A stretch of DNA of 64,000 nt from Thuidium tamariscinum (GCA_947034885.2 OX344758.2:622501-686500); one strand, 5' to 3'. Positions 10,105-21,423 are shown, counted from the first letter of the stretch. Numbers and translations: made by a program. Notes: a model not told the origin generated them from the sequence alone.

Positions 10105-11766
10105 CTAATCTTCATTCCTTGCTTGTTCTTGTAGAAGTGCTTGCTCCTTGCGGGCCTCGCGGTAGCAATCCACGGGTGGAGTCCAAAATAAGGGGGCACC
10201 ACTAATTCGTCCCACGGCGTACGTTACCATGCGTCGTTGTAGTGGGTCCTCTTTGCACAATTCGCCCAATGTGGCTTGAAATGTACCAAACGCTGTATGG
10301 TCGGGAAGCATTTCCGTATTTTCGCGGTCTTTCTTCCATATCTTCTCCGCAAGCTTCCCAACAGCATATCCGTCTGTATGTATACTAACACACGGTGCCC
10401 CATCTGCACGAGTGGGGGATACCGAAGTGCCCGCCTCTCCAGGAACATACATCAATTCAGGGGCCACCCACCAACGTTTCTGACGTGTAGCCCGCATTTG
10501 GCTTCCACATTGAAACTGGTACAAAGAATGGGTTTCTTCATTGATACGACTAGCCATTCCCCAATCACATAGCCCAATCCACACTGTTCGCCCATCATCA
10601 TTCGGAAAATGCAACATGATGTTTTCTGGCGTGATGTCGTTGTGGAGCACCGAAGATTGTTGCACCGCATCCACGATGCAAATTAACGCCCATGCAAGCT
10701 CGGTGCGGTTTCTATGATAAGCCAAGAGTCTTTTGGCTTCTTGCATCATCTGTGGAGTTGCATGGTAGGCAAGCTCCCCAATCTCAGCATAATCTCGGTT
10801 TTTCTGGTCCAATGCGAACATGGCTCCCAATGTTCCTCCATTCCACCATTGAGAATAACACTCCATGGTCATGTCATTTATAGCAAAAAAATTTATGACC
10901 CCTGGATGATTACATGGACAAACCAAAGCCTCGATGGACAACTTCTCCCGCGACTTCTTCAATTGATCCACATATAGGGCTGTCTTGCCCGCCAATTCCA
11001 TCATGGGGGGAATGTGCCTTGAATTTTGGAGGCTCACTTTACGCACCCTCCCGTGCCCCCCTTGTTTGTTGTGGCCTGACAATGGAACCACCACCACTCC
11101 TCGTTCAAGAAATACCACTCCTCCCGCACCCGCTTGGCCTAGGGACAAGCTTTGGCTCTGCTGAAACCATGGGGCAGAGCGGATATTGCTGGAAGACAAC
11201 GCTCGCATTGCGTCATGCCACCAATACACCTTTTTGTGCAACAAATGCAATGCTTGTTGCTTTGGCGCTACATCTCGTTTGAAGCCCTTTACCGATGCGG
11301 CGACTTGGGCGATGTTGAAAACACAAGTTTGCACTTGTTCGTCAAGCCAACGACGGAAGTGTTCCTTTGTGCGATCTTCAAGCCACTCATCCTCGCCCAT
11401 TGTTGTCTAAAACATGTGGGTGAATTTTTTTTTAATTGTCTCCACCCCTTGCAATCCACGCGAGACGTAGGTCGTATTCAATTGAGCAATCGTATATTGC
11501 TCCAAAAAATCCAATGCCACTTCCTGCACTTTCCTGGTCGCAGCCTTCCTTGGCCAGTCGTCTGTATTCGTAGCCTTGTGCCTCCGCCTGCTCTTTTTTT
11601 TCTTGGCCCCCGAAGATTCTCCTCCAGCCGCACCACCGACCCCTTCTCCGGCCAATACTGCCTCTGATACGCAGTCAATGGATTCTGGAGACTGCTCACC
11701 AACAGGATCTCCGATGCCTGAAAACCACTCATCAACCTTGCGCTTCGACGCACCTCGCCCGTCCAT
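10105..11766 (-). pseudogene. Protein-kinase-like cargo gene with one in-frame stop
   Basis: One minus-strand frame of 554 codons from ATG at 11766, interrupted by a single TAG at 11409-11407, two codons before an internal ATG (11400) that opens the last 431 residues. Numbered from 11400, kinase features are a Gly-rich loop GGHGRVRK (114-121), a possible alpha-C Glu157, the catalytic loop VLHNDITPENIM (His253, Asp255, Asn260), the metal-binding motif as DWG (279-281), APE (313-315) and an HTDGYAVG subdomain (341-348). HND for HRD and DWG for DFG are unusual but keep the key acidic residues, so activity is possible; the ATP-anchoring lysine is unclear. The N-terminal 119 residues are basic (KKKKSRRRHK), a possible nuclear signal. 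If the stop is real, the second ATG could still give a kinase domain. No intron seen. Confidence 0.7.
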
Positions 11767-11960
11767 TCTGAAAAAAAATATGCGATGGTAAAACCAAGGA
11801 ATTAGGGTTCAGTACTCACAAATGTGAAAACTATCCCCCCTTCCTCAGCCGAGCCTCCTCGCAAGCACCCGCGCTCCCAAGCAAGGACTGCAACCAATCC
11901 AAGGCAAGAGAGCACCGTCAGAGCAGGAGAGACTCGTGCAGAGTGGGGGACCTGGCCCAC

Positions 11961-11968
11961 CTTATATA
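11961..11968 (-). promoter_or_regulatory. TATA box of the kinase-like gene
   Basis: TATATAAG on the minus strand, about 195 bp upstream of the first ATG (11766) and 10 bp inside the edge of array A2. It mirrors the arrangement at the transposase promoter. Confidence 0.55.
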
Positions 11969-11978
11969 GTCGTTGGCG

Positions 11979-12418
11979 AGCCGTCGCATGGACGGCCGAT
12001 CCGTCCAAGGAACTCGAAAGCCGTCGAGGGGTGTCGGGAACTCCGAGACCGTCGAGGGGACGCGTTGAAGCCGTCGAGGGGAATGTCGAGGACAATGAGG
12101 CCGTCGACGGGACGCACCCATCCGTCCCGGGAATTTCGAAGCCGTCGTGGGGACCGTCGAGGAACTGCGAGACCGTCGAGGGGACGCGCTTGCCGTCCTC
12201 AGAATTCGGAAGCCGTCGAGGGGAATGTCGAGGACGATGAGGCCGTCGACGGGACGCACCCATCCGTCCCGGGAATTTCGAAGCCGTCCAGGAAACCGTC
12301 GAGGAACTGCGAGACCGTCGACAGGACGCACAAGCTGTCCTGGGAATTCGGGGGTCCGTCGTGGAACGAGGCCGTCCACGCGACCCCACAGGGCGTCCCG
12401 GGAATTCTGAACCATTAA
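11979..12418. repeat. Array A2: CCGTC/GACGG motifs upstream of the kinase-like gene
   Basis: Dense CCGTCGAGGGG / GACGGGACGC motifs. A unit of about 142 bp is tandemly duplicated: CCGTCGAGGGGAATGTCGAG begins at 12071 and again near 12213. This is internal to the hAT and not near a terminus, so it is not simply end DNA. It abuts the TATA box of the divergently transcribed kinase-like gene. Confidence 0.7.
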
Positions 12419-13861
12419 GGGGATCGTCGGGGAAGCACAGGGTGGTGAAGATGCCAGCGAAGACTTAATGGCAAGCCTCGTGCAACTGAAATTCCTCTAC
12501 AAGGTAATAAGGTAACAGGCCAGAAACCGCCCATCTAAGGGCTGACACTGAATTTTGAGAAGGTCAAAAACCCAGCCTAAAGCCCTTGCCCAACCGAAGG
12601 TTTTAGGATTTAGGGTTTAGGGTTTAGGGTTTAGGGTTTAAGTTCCTTTTTACTTTTGCGTAAATGAGGGTAAAATGTCTAGTTTAGTAATTTAATAACT
12701 TAAGAAGTGCATTATAATTTGTATTCGGTAATTGAGCTTTATTTTCCTAGCATCAATCTAATTTTGCAAATTTTGAAGTAAATAAAAGAAATAACATGAA
12801 ATGATTAAACTTATTGGTTCTAGTCTAAACACATACCTCTTCGGTTGATGCGTATCCGTTCTCAGTTGTGTCGTCAAAAAGCTCTACTTCCTCCCTTTCC
12901 ATCTAATTTCATTCTCCCCCGTAAATTTAGGAAATAGGAGCTAATTTTAATAATTTAATCCGGCTTAATTAGCATTTGCTATTTGATGGTCACACTATAA
13001 CTCCTTGAGGAACTTAAATCATTTCCGTACAATGACTTTGCCTAAATCTAATTCAAGCGTACATACATCTATTTTACAAAATGGGGTCATATAAAATGCC
13101 TAATTGAATTCTTCAACCCAATTATATTGTTGTAACTTACTAGGAATCTAGGATGTTTTTTGGTATGAAAGATGTGCATATGGATGTTTCCTACATATCT
13201 CCTCTTTGCAAATTAATGCTAATTCATTACCAATGTTTTATAATCAATTATCATGCTAAACCATGAGTTTTGAATGAAACAATTCACCAAATACTGAATT
13301 TGACTTATGTGAAATCCACATTTGGTATGCTTGATTATATTATGCAAAATTTGTTTCAATGGCAGAATTGGATGATCCTAAACTTGTTGGTGGGTAGTGT
13401 GTAATGTACACGGCTAAAATTTTACATTGCCTTCCAGTGCTTCATCTCATATCGAGAATGGCTGAAGTGATGGACCCTAAATTTTAGAAGTTGCCCTACG
13501 GATATGTAGGGATTTAAACTTCTCAATTTTAAATTCGGGAGCCATCCGACTAGGCATGTATTTTTTAGGAAATTAGATTAGTACTACATGTACATATTAG
13601 TATATTACTATATTGCATAATATTCTGGTCATGTAGTCATGTACTCTACTTATGAGTTATGAAACTATGAGTTATGAAAGTATAAGTGAATGGCGAGCAC
13701 TAATTAGGAGTTTAGGACGGGGGCACTGGCAAGCAAGACTCCGTTAGTGGGCACCAACCAATTTTCAGAATTCAGACTCTTCTGCGGAACCCTAAACCGC
13801 TCTAATCCTCTCTTTGCCGAAGTGTATGATAAACCCTAGAAGAAAGAGTTAGAATTCCGCA
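12419..13861. other. AT-rich spacer with an interstitial telomere-type run
   Basis: No coding signal. Four perfect TTTAGGG copies lie at 12609-12636 plus a partial copy, the plant telomere repeat. The rest is AT-rich single-copy-looking DNA. Confidence 0.5.
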
Positions 13862-14232
13862 AGTGTGTTAATGGTTTGAACCAAAAAAACACGTCAAAGG
13901 GTTAAAAAAGTTACCCCAAAAAAATATAGAAAGGGTTTGGAAAGAAATTGTCGAGCCCTGTTCGAATAAAAAAAATGTGGAAATGGGTTGGAAAAAAATG
14001 TGTTAATGGTTCAATTAAAAAAAATAGGGAAAAGGTTTGAATCCCCAAAATGGAAGTGGTGTGAATAAAGCAAAACGTTAATGGTTTCGGGTATTGGGCA
14101 AAAATATATAGAAGGGATTTGGACCAAAAAATGGGTTAATGGATCGACTAAAAAAATATGGAAATGATTCGGTTTGGAAAAAAATGTGGAAATGGTTTGA
14201 ATAAAAAAAATGGGAATGGTTTGAATAACAGA
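13862..14232 (+). repeat. A-rich minisatellite, AAATGGTTTGAAT type
   Basis: Degenerate tandem units of GGTTTGAA followed by an A-run and TGGGAATGGTT-like sequence. It is the same repeat family as 19559-20812 but in the opposite orientation, and related to 39840-40005. Confidence 0.6.
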
Positions 14233-15840
14233 CTCGGGGGTTCACCCCCTTTATCTTTTGGTAACCACGTGCGATAATGGGGTATTTAATGGGGGGGTAT
14301 TTATGTCCTTCTCATGTTTTTTTCCCTCCCTATTAGTAGAAATAAAGCTACCGGAGTATATTTTAGAGTACCCTATTTTCTTTTGTAAATTCTTTGAAGG
14401 ACTATTTTTGAACACCCTATTTTTTTTCTACATTTCATAATTACAAAATATTGAGAAGATCAAAAACATTGTATACAAGGAAACATGTGAGCTTCAAGGA
14501 TTTTGATGAACTAAGAACATGGTGAAACGCACAGCATATGCTATCTATATGCCACTAAAGAGTTTGAAAATCAAAAATCAAAGCTACAACTATTTATATT
14601 TCACCATTTATAAGAAAACAAAGCACACAATAGAGAAATTAAACTATAGTATACAATCCTAATTAATGCAATATTTAAAACCAATTTAAAGGCACAAGAG
14701 CATATTCACATTCATTTATATAATAAGAAAACTTAGGGAATTTAATAAGCCGATTGTGTTTAAAAACACAAGTATCAGTAAGTCTGCAAATCCATTCTAA
14801 CATCTAAAATGAAGAAGTTCAAGGACCTCTTGCTCTCAAATCAACTATTATGGTAGGAAGCTCACACAGAGGTTCATAAACTATGCAGGCTTTTTTATCT
14901 GCCTAATAGGACTATAGGAGGGTCTGAAATCTGAATTGGAAAGCTCATTGTGAGGAAACTAATTGTGGATTATATTGAAGCATGCTAAGATTTGATTTTT
15001 ACTATATGAATGGATGGTTTTAGAGTTACAATGGATTCAATCGTAACTAAGTGTACTTATAGGTGTCTACTAATTTTATTCAAAATAAAAAATGGTTGTT
15101 AAACTACCTTCTTTCAAATGTGAAATTGTTTTGAAATAATGATTAATTGAAGAATTCATTTCAGTTTTTGAAAGGGACACATTTAGAAACCATTTCAAAC
15201 CATTTTTTACATGTTGCATTACTAGTTTATTCACCAAACCAGATTCTTTTAGAAACTGTGTATGTATAGATTTTCAAGGCTTACTGATCACAAATAGGGT
15301 CCTATGACAAATTGGGTTTGAAAATTAATAATTAATTCAATTTTTCTTCCAAAAAATATGAAACAACTTGTATTAGATTCCTCATCTATTTTTCCTTGAC
15401 TGAAAAATAAACTAAAAATATTTTCATCTAAAGACATACACGAAAAAGGCAAATCAACTCTTAATTTAAATAAGTGCAATCTTTGCCTCCTACCATGCAT
15501 ACATGGCTAACACACTTGTCACAATCATGAATCCCAAAAAAATTTAAAAAGAAATACAAGATCTGAATGAGTCACACACTTGTCACAACCATGAATGAAT
15601 CCCAAAATTTTTTAAAAAGAAATGCAAGCTATGAATGTTAACTCACTGAGCTCCAATTAACTTACAGTATACAGGTACTGCATTGGCAATCTTCACCAGT
15701 TCACCCACATTAAAATTCTGCTGTCTTACAGCTTATTGCATCTCAACTGCCTAAATGAATACCAATTGCGTAATTGGATCCTGGCTGTCTAATTGGATTC
15801 CACCTGCCTAATTGAAATTCAGTATATATTGGGCCCACCT
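14233..15840. other. AT-rich spacer
   Basis: No gene, RNA or transposon ends recognised. It lies between the A-rich minisatellite and array A3 inside the large hAT. Confidence 0.35.
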
Positions 15841-16535
15841 ATTGGGCCCGTCCAGGACCTGGGCAGGCCGTCACGGGGACGGAGGGCATCCCTAAAACTG
15901 TCCAGGAAGACGGGCCCGTCGAGGACGGCCAGGGAGGACTGACCCCTCTATTGCCCCTTTTTTACCCTTGCAGAAAACCCTGGAATTTCTTTTATTTTTC
16001 ACACAAATTCTTTTTTGCAAATTCTAAATTCTTATTTGGAATCAGAGACCTCGATTTAGCTAGGGGACGTGTTGTAATCTAAAATTTAATCGGCACAAAT
16101 TAGGGGGGAATTTTTTACATTTACCCTCCGGAGGGGCAATAGAGGGGTCAGTCCTCCCTGGCCGTCGAGGACCTGGGCAGGCCGTCACGGGGACGGAGGG
16201 CGTCCAGAAAACCGTCCAGCAACACGGGCCCGTCCAGGACCTGGGCAGGCCGTCCGCAACGAATTTGGCTGCGGGCCGGAGCGTCGACCTGTCCGGGCAG
16301 GCTGTCCACAGCGGAACAGTGGCCGTCCAAGACCACGGGCAGGCCGTCACGAAGAGCCATTTTGGGCCATCGAATTTGCAATTCGGCGGAGTAATTATGG
16401 ATTTTCGAACTCATGAGTGTTTTCGAACTCGTTGACGGCGCCGGACCTGTGGACGGCCTCTGTGACGTCATCCCGAAGTTGTCGACGGCCTCCCGAACCT
16501 CCGTCGACGCTCCCTGGACGCCCCAGCCGTCGATG
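15841..16535. repeat. Array A3: CCGTC motifs with a 34-bp inverted repeat, upstream of the RING gene
   Basis: Two blocks of CCGTCCAGGACCTGGGC / GGCCGTCACGGGGACGG motifs. A perfect 34-bp inverted repeat has arms at 15924-15957 and 16133-16166 with a 175-bp AT-rich centre, so part of the array is an inverted duplication. The array ends about 85 bp before the RING-gene TATA box. It is internal to the hAT, as A2 is. Confidence 0.7.
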
Positions 16536-16621
16536 GCCGTCCGCATCAACGGCTCCAGGTGGTGCATGGCGATGTGATTAGACACAAATTAACACTCCTA
16601 ACGAGGCTTGGTAATGGGGAG

Positions 16622-16628
16622 TATAAAT
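16622..16628 (+). promoter_or_regulatory. TATA box of the coiled-coil/RING gene
   Basis: TATAAAT follows array A3. A CT-rich leader and an intron-like acceptor (GTGTGCAG ending at 16823) precede the ATG at 16829, the same 5' leader plan as the transposase gene. Confidence 0.5.
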
Positions 16629-16828
16629 CCCAAATTCAGCCACAATTAACCTTGCTTTCTCTCTTGAGTTGCTCTGTCCTAGCTTGAAAAAAGCTTTGCA
16701 TTGCAATTCGGGAGGAAGTCAAGCATTTGGCTATTGCTTTGCCACATTCCAGTTGCCCTCACGCAACAGGAGGCAGAGCATAGTCATCTGTACATACATA
16801 CCGTGTTGTGGCATTGTGTGCAGGTACT

Positions 16829-19192
16829 ATGGCCTTAAACCCTAGAGAGATGGTACTACATGTAGAGAACCCCCCCATGGCAGAGAACTAGGAGGTGGTA
16901 ATTGCTGGAAATCACCCCCTAGTGGTAGAAAACCAGGAGATGGTAACCCATGAAGGTGAACCCCCACACAGGAGGCGTCGTGGGAACAGGAGCACTGTAG
17001 ACTCGGCGACTTTTAACACTAGAGAAGTTTTGGCCGGGCACGGGTGGGAACAGGCGCTTGAGCCATGGACCCGCACCACATGTCAGAGATACGTGGACTG
17101 GGCCCACATCAACCGCCATTTTCCACGGGAGAGAAATAAGACGCAAGTGCGATCTGGCGTTGCATTGATCAAGTATTGCGTACACCCAACGTTCAAGAAG
17201 CGGTTGACCGAGGTGGCATTGGCACTTTGGGGGACCCTCTCGAAGAAGGATGGGACCCTCGCATTGTGTCAAATGGTGTATGCGGAGGTTTTTTTGGGCA
17301 AGGACGTGGATTGGAACACGTATCCGGCAAAACAACGGGGCGGCCGTTTCCCTGCTAAAAGCCGTAGAATTCCACCAAATCCTAAAGTGCAATTGGAGGG
17401 CGAAGGAGTGGCTGGGGCACAAGGGGACGAAGCAGCGGCCGCGGACCCCATGGAGGTCGACAATGCACCTCAAGGCGCCAACGAACAAAATCCGGTGGCT
17501 CCCGAATTGGAGGCGCCCATTGCCGGTCCAAGCGAGCCCATGCCACTCGCCATTCACCCAATTCCCCCGTCCATGACAATTAATGAAGTATTTGGAGCAA
17601 ATGGGGAATTAGAGGCATTACGTGCATTGGTGATTAAGCTGCGTGAGGATGGTGCAGAAGCTGAGCGAAGGCACGAGATGGAGGTACAAGCCCACAACGC
17701 ACGAGTGAAGGCTTTGGAGGAAACGAATGCTAAGTTACTAGCAAGTAACATTGACTTGCTTGAACGTGAACGTCGCCAAAGCACGGATGGCACTCCACCA
17801 TTGGATGAGGTCGTGGAGCGGGCCACATATGGTCTAATTGAGCCAGCTGACCCGTTGACGGTGCGTCGGGTGCGGCCTCGTGGTATATTCCCAACACCAC
17901 ATTTTCGTGGTGAGAGTTCAAATGCGGCAACCCAATCAACAGATGCATTGGGCCAAGAGTTCATAAGCGTTGAGCGCGTGGCATACGATGCCCTTGTGGC
18001 ACGAGCGGAGCGTGCAGAGGGCGAGTGCAATGAGGCCAAGGCCAACATGGAGACTGTATTAGCGGCTTTGGAGGGACTACAGGACGAGTTGGCATTTGTA
18101 AATGCCATGAAGGATAGATTGTTGCAACAAACGTCAACTACGAGGGAGCAAAAGTTGCTTGCCATGAGCAACATGAGATTGGCATGCACTTTGGCTATGA
18201 ACGAGGTCGCACAACTGCAGCGTGAAGTCAGGAGAATAGCTGCACAATTTAGAGATGGTAGCCAACGTTATTTTGGCTTGACATCGTGGGCCCAACTGGA
18301 GGATATGTTTCCAGTTACATTGCCCCAAAATCGTGATAATGCAAGCATTGATTGGGACGGGCATCCGCATCTAGACTTCTAATTCAACACCGCGAGATAT
18401 CGATACGGGCCCGTGGATAGAGAAGGCAATGCCCCCTTACTGTGGCCCATAGTTCCCGAGTTTGTGAAGGATGGAACGACGTGCACGATTTGCATGGAAC
18501 CGTTTGGACCCGAGGGTGGATTTTGCCTTGGAACGTGTGGACATATGTACCACCCCGGATGTCTCATTCCGCACATGGTCACAAGAAAGCGGTGCGCACA
18601 ATGCAAGGCTCCTTTGCACCGGCGGTTGTACGTCCAATTTGGGTTGGAGGATTACATGCCCCCACACTTCGAGTTGAACGAAGAGAACTTGCCTAGCGAT
18701 GAGAATAGAGGGAGTTGGGGTAATGACATGATATGGATGTGGAAGTGGGGCCATGACAGTAGACACCTCGCCGTGCGCAGCGTGCAAGACATTCCGTGGA
18801 ACGATGATGCGGAGATTACGGAGGTGTGCAAGAAGCTGATTAGTGCGGGCGATCCAGGGCGGCGAGTATTTTTTGGCCAACTTGCTGGTGGCCATTGGGA
18901 CTTGGACCGACAGGAGTTCGTGCGCCGACCACATCTAGAGAATGTGGTTTTTGACTCCAATGGAAATCCTATCGGAATACTCCAAGACATGGATCATGAG
19001 GCACAAATGAGGTTCATCGAAGACAGTACGTTCAATGAGGTGCAAATGTTGTCAACCATTTCTTCCTACTTGCACGATCGATATGATCGGACCGTAGTGG
19101 CTACGTTGAACAGTTTGCAATCTAGAGAAGGATTGCAAGATTTTTTGAGAAATAGTATAGGCAGAGGCATTGTAGAACCAGAACAAGGTTGA
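16829..19192 (+). pseudogene. Coiled-coil protein with C-terminal RING-H2 finger, cargo gene with two in-frame stops
   Basis: One frame runs from ATG 16829 to TGA 19192, interrupted by TAG at 16889 and TAA at 18380. ATG 16895 gives a 495-residue piece; the last part (18383-19192) stays open. The N-terminal region has an unrecognised Trp-rich domain (EPWTRTTCQRYVDWAHIN to KDVDWNTY). Long coiled coils follow near residues 235-290 and 355-460 of the 495-residue piece. After the second stop comes a canonical RING-H2: CTICMEPF, then TCGHMYHPGC, then RCAQC (about 18482-18610). RING-H2 proteins are usually E3 ubiquitin ligases, so the intact protein was probably a self-associating E3. The first stop replaces a glutamine codon judging by the nearby repeat VENQEMV versus AEN-stop-EVV. 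Both stops fit CAG/CAA to TAG/TAA. The tail after the RING is unrecognised. Confidence 0.7.
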
Positions 19193-19558
19193 ATACCTTC
19201 TGGTGATGAGTTAGGCCATTAGACGGATGTATAGTATATTAGTATTGTAAATAGTATTTGGCTATGACGACCATTTACGAGCGTTTGTTGCTCATGTTGC
19301 AAAAGTACATTTTTTGGGCAATGAAGCATTTTCATTTTTCTCGTACAACTGTATTGTCTATTAAACACTTAAACTGAAAACTTAACCATGAACAAATGAA
19401 AAGCATACTCAATACGTTTGCTTGAAATGTATGTGCAACAAGTTCATTTAAATCCAATGCCATACTTTCACTTAAAGTAGATTTTGTAAGTTCACTTTTA
19501 AAAATTGCCAAAATTCTATTTTTTACATATGCCACAAGTATATATGCTTTTGTTTTTG
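19193..19558. other. 3' flank of the RING gene
   Basis: AT-rich, no coding signal; leads into the T-rich minisatellite. Confidence 0.3.
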
Positions 19559-20812
19559 ATTCCCACCATTTCGAATTTTTTTAATCAAACCATTAACCCA
19601 AGTTTTTCCCACCGCATTTTTCCACATTTTTTTTTCCACATGTCAAACCATAACCATTTTTTTACCCTAACCCATTTCCATTTGTTAGATTCAAACCCTT
19701 TCCATTATTTTAGATTGAACCCATTTCCATATTTTTATTAGTCGAACCATGAACACATTTTTTTAAACCATTTCTATATTTTTTTGTCGTCCACATTTCA
19801 AACCATCAATGTTCTTTTTTATTCAAAGCATTCCCATTTTATTGATTCAAACTATTTCCAATTTGAGCCTTAACCATTAAGGCATTAACATTTTTTTTCC
19901 AAACCATTTCTAAATGTTTTTTATTCAACATTTCAAACCATGGAAGTTTTTTTTTTCAAACCATTTCCATATTATTTTTAATCAAACCCTGAACACATTT
20001 TCTTTCCAACTTATTTCCATATTTTTTTTAGTCAAACCATTAACACATTTTTTTTCACGACCCTTTCTATAAGTTTTTTTCCAACCTTTCCAACCATTGC
20101 CTTTTTTTTTATTCAACCCATTTCCATTTTTTTTTTTATTCGAAGCATTTTCATATATTTTTTAGTCGAAACATGAACACATTTTTTTTCCAAACCATTT
20201 CTATATTTTTTTGTATTCAACATTTCAAATTATTAACTTTTTTTTAATTCAAAGCATTTCCTTTTTCTTTTTCTTTGATTCAAACCATTTCCATATTTTT
20301 TTTAGTCGAACCATTAACCCATCTTTTTTCCAAACCATTTCTATATTTTTCTTTCTAACACCCTATACCATTACCGTTTTTCTTTACTCAAAACTTGGCC
20401 ATTTTTTTACCCTAAACCATTTCCATATTTATTCTAGTCAAACAATTAACACATTTTTTTTCCAAACCATTTCTAAATTTGTTTTTCCAACATTTCAACC
20501 CATTTCCATATTTCTTTTAGTCAAACCCTAATCACATTTTTTTCCCAACCCATTTCCAAATTTTTTTGGTCGAGCCATTAACACATTTTTTTCCAAACCC
20601 TTTCTATATTTTTTTTTCATTCAACATTTCAAACCATTAACGTTTTTTTTAATTCAAACCATTTCCATAATTTTCTTATTCGAACAATTAACACATTTTT
20701 TTTCAAAACCAGTTTTACATTTTTTTTTATTCACAATTCCAAACCATTAACATTATTTTCATTCAAACCATTTCCTTTTTTTTGATTCATACCACCAAAA
20801 CCTTTTTTTTAA
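19559..20812 (-). repeat. T-rich minisatellite, ATTCAAACCATTTCC type (1.25 kb)
   Basis: Dozens of degenerate units built from TCAAACCATTTCCAT, T-runs and GTCGAACCATTAACACA. It is the inverse of the array at 13862-14232. Small open frames inside it are repeat by-products. Confidence 0.7.
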
Positions 20813-20973
20813 ATACAGAATATATATTATATTTAGACTATGGAAGGCCTAAAATACAAAACCATGGGAAATTATTTTTTGAGAGATGGTTAAACCTCAT
20901 AGACTAATGAGAAAATTTTGATTGCGAATATGAACTCAGACTTTTAAGTCTTACAAATAAAGAGTTCCAGTCC

Positions 20974-21400
20974 ACGGAGCCCAGGCCGTCCATCTTGACC
21001 GTCGACGGCACGGCCAGGCCGTCCATCGAACCCAGGCCGTCCTTCCCAAGCATAGACTGTACCCAGACCGTCGATCTGGAGGCATCCGTCCAGGCCGTCC
21101 ACTGGACGTCCTGTCCATCGGGGCCGTCTATACCCCGCGAGCGGGGCCGTCCCCTAAAACCGTCCACCGGATCCGGACCGTCCGCAGAACCCAGAGTGTC
21201 CATCCAAGCCGTCCAGTCAGCCAGGACCGTCCATCGGAACTATCCACCGAGCACGTCCTTCCAGGCCGTCCACGGAGGTCGTCCGTGAGGGCGTCCACGA
21301 CCGCTGTCACGATTTTTCATCCTCTGTCGCGGATTCTGTCGTGAATTTCATCCTGACGGACGCTCGGCTCCCCGTCACATCAACGGACGGACGTGACGCG
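20974..21400. repeat. Array A4: right subterminal CCGTCCA motifs
   Basis: Dense CCGTCCATC / GGCCGTCC motifs up to the right terminus of the hAT, the counterpart of array A1. Confidence 0.7.
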
Positions 21401-21415
21401 ACGGAAGCAACCGTG
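21386..21415 (-). repeat. hAT right terminal inverted repeat
   Basis: Read inward from the end it starts CACGGTTGCTTCCGTCGCGT, an imperfect partner of the left end. It is directly followed by TTTTCAAG. Confidence 0.7.
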
Positions 21416-21423
21416 TTTTCAAG
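21416..21423. repeat. 8-bp target-site duplication, right
   Basis: TTTTCAAG, identical to 4671-4678. The bases outside differ on the two sides, so the duplication is exactly 8 bp. Confidence 0.85.

Larger units (their letters stand above)
4679..21415 (+). mobile_element. 16.7-kb hAT transposon with kinase-like and RING cargo genes
   Basis: The element is bounded by an exact 8-bp duplication (TTTTCAAG) and imperfect terminal inverted repeats: left CAGGGTTGTC, right end reading inward CACGGTTGCT. It interrupts LTR-A, whose other copy gives a paralogous empty site. In order it contains a GC-rich motif array, a hAT transposase (+), a TTAA-flanked insertion, a kinase-like gene (-), a second array, an AT-rich spacer with telomere-type repeats, a third array, a coiled-coil/RING gene (+), a T-rich minisatellite and a fourth array at the right end. 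Most plant hAT elements are about 2-5 kb with one gene, so size and gene content are unusual. The transposase core looks intact; the cargo frames are each interrupted. A nested pair of elements is less likely because no internal termini or duplications were found. Confidence 0.85.

Noticed and set aside
11979-16535. Idea that the large hAT is two elements side by side, with A2 and A3 as their inner ends
   Set aside because: No CAGGGTTG-type termini or 8-bp duplications at the inner edges; CACAGGGTGGTG at about 12435 lacks a partner. The arrays instead abut promoters.
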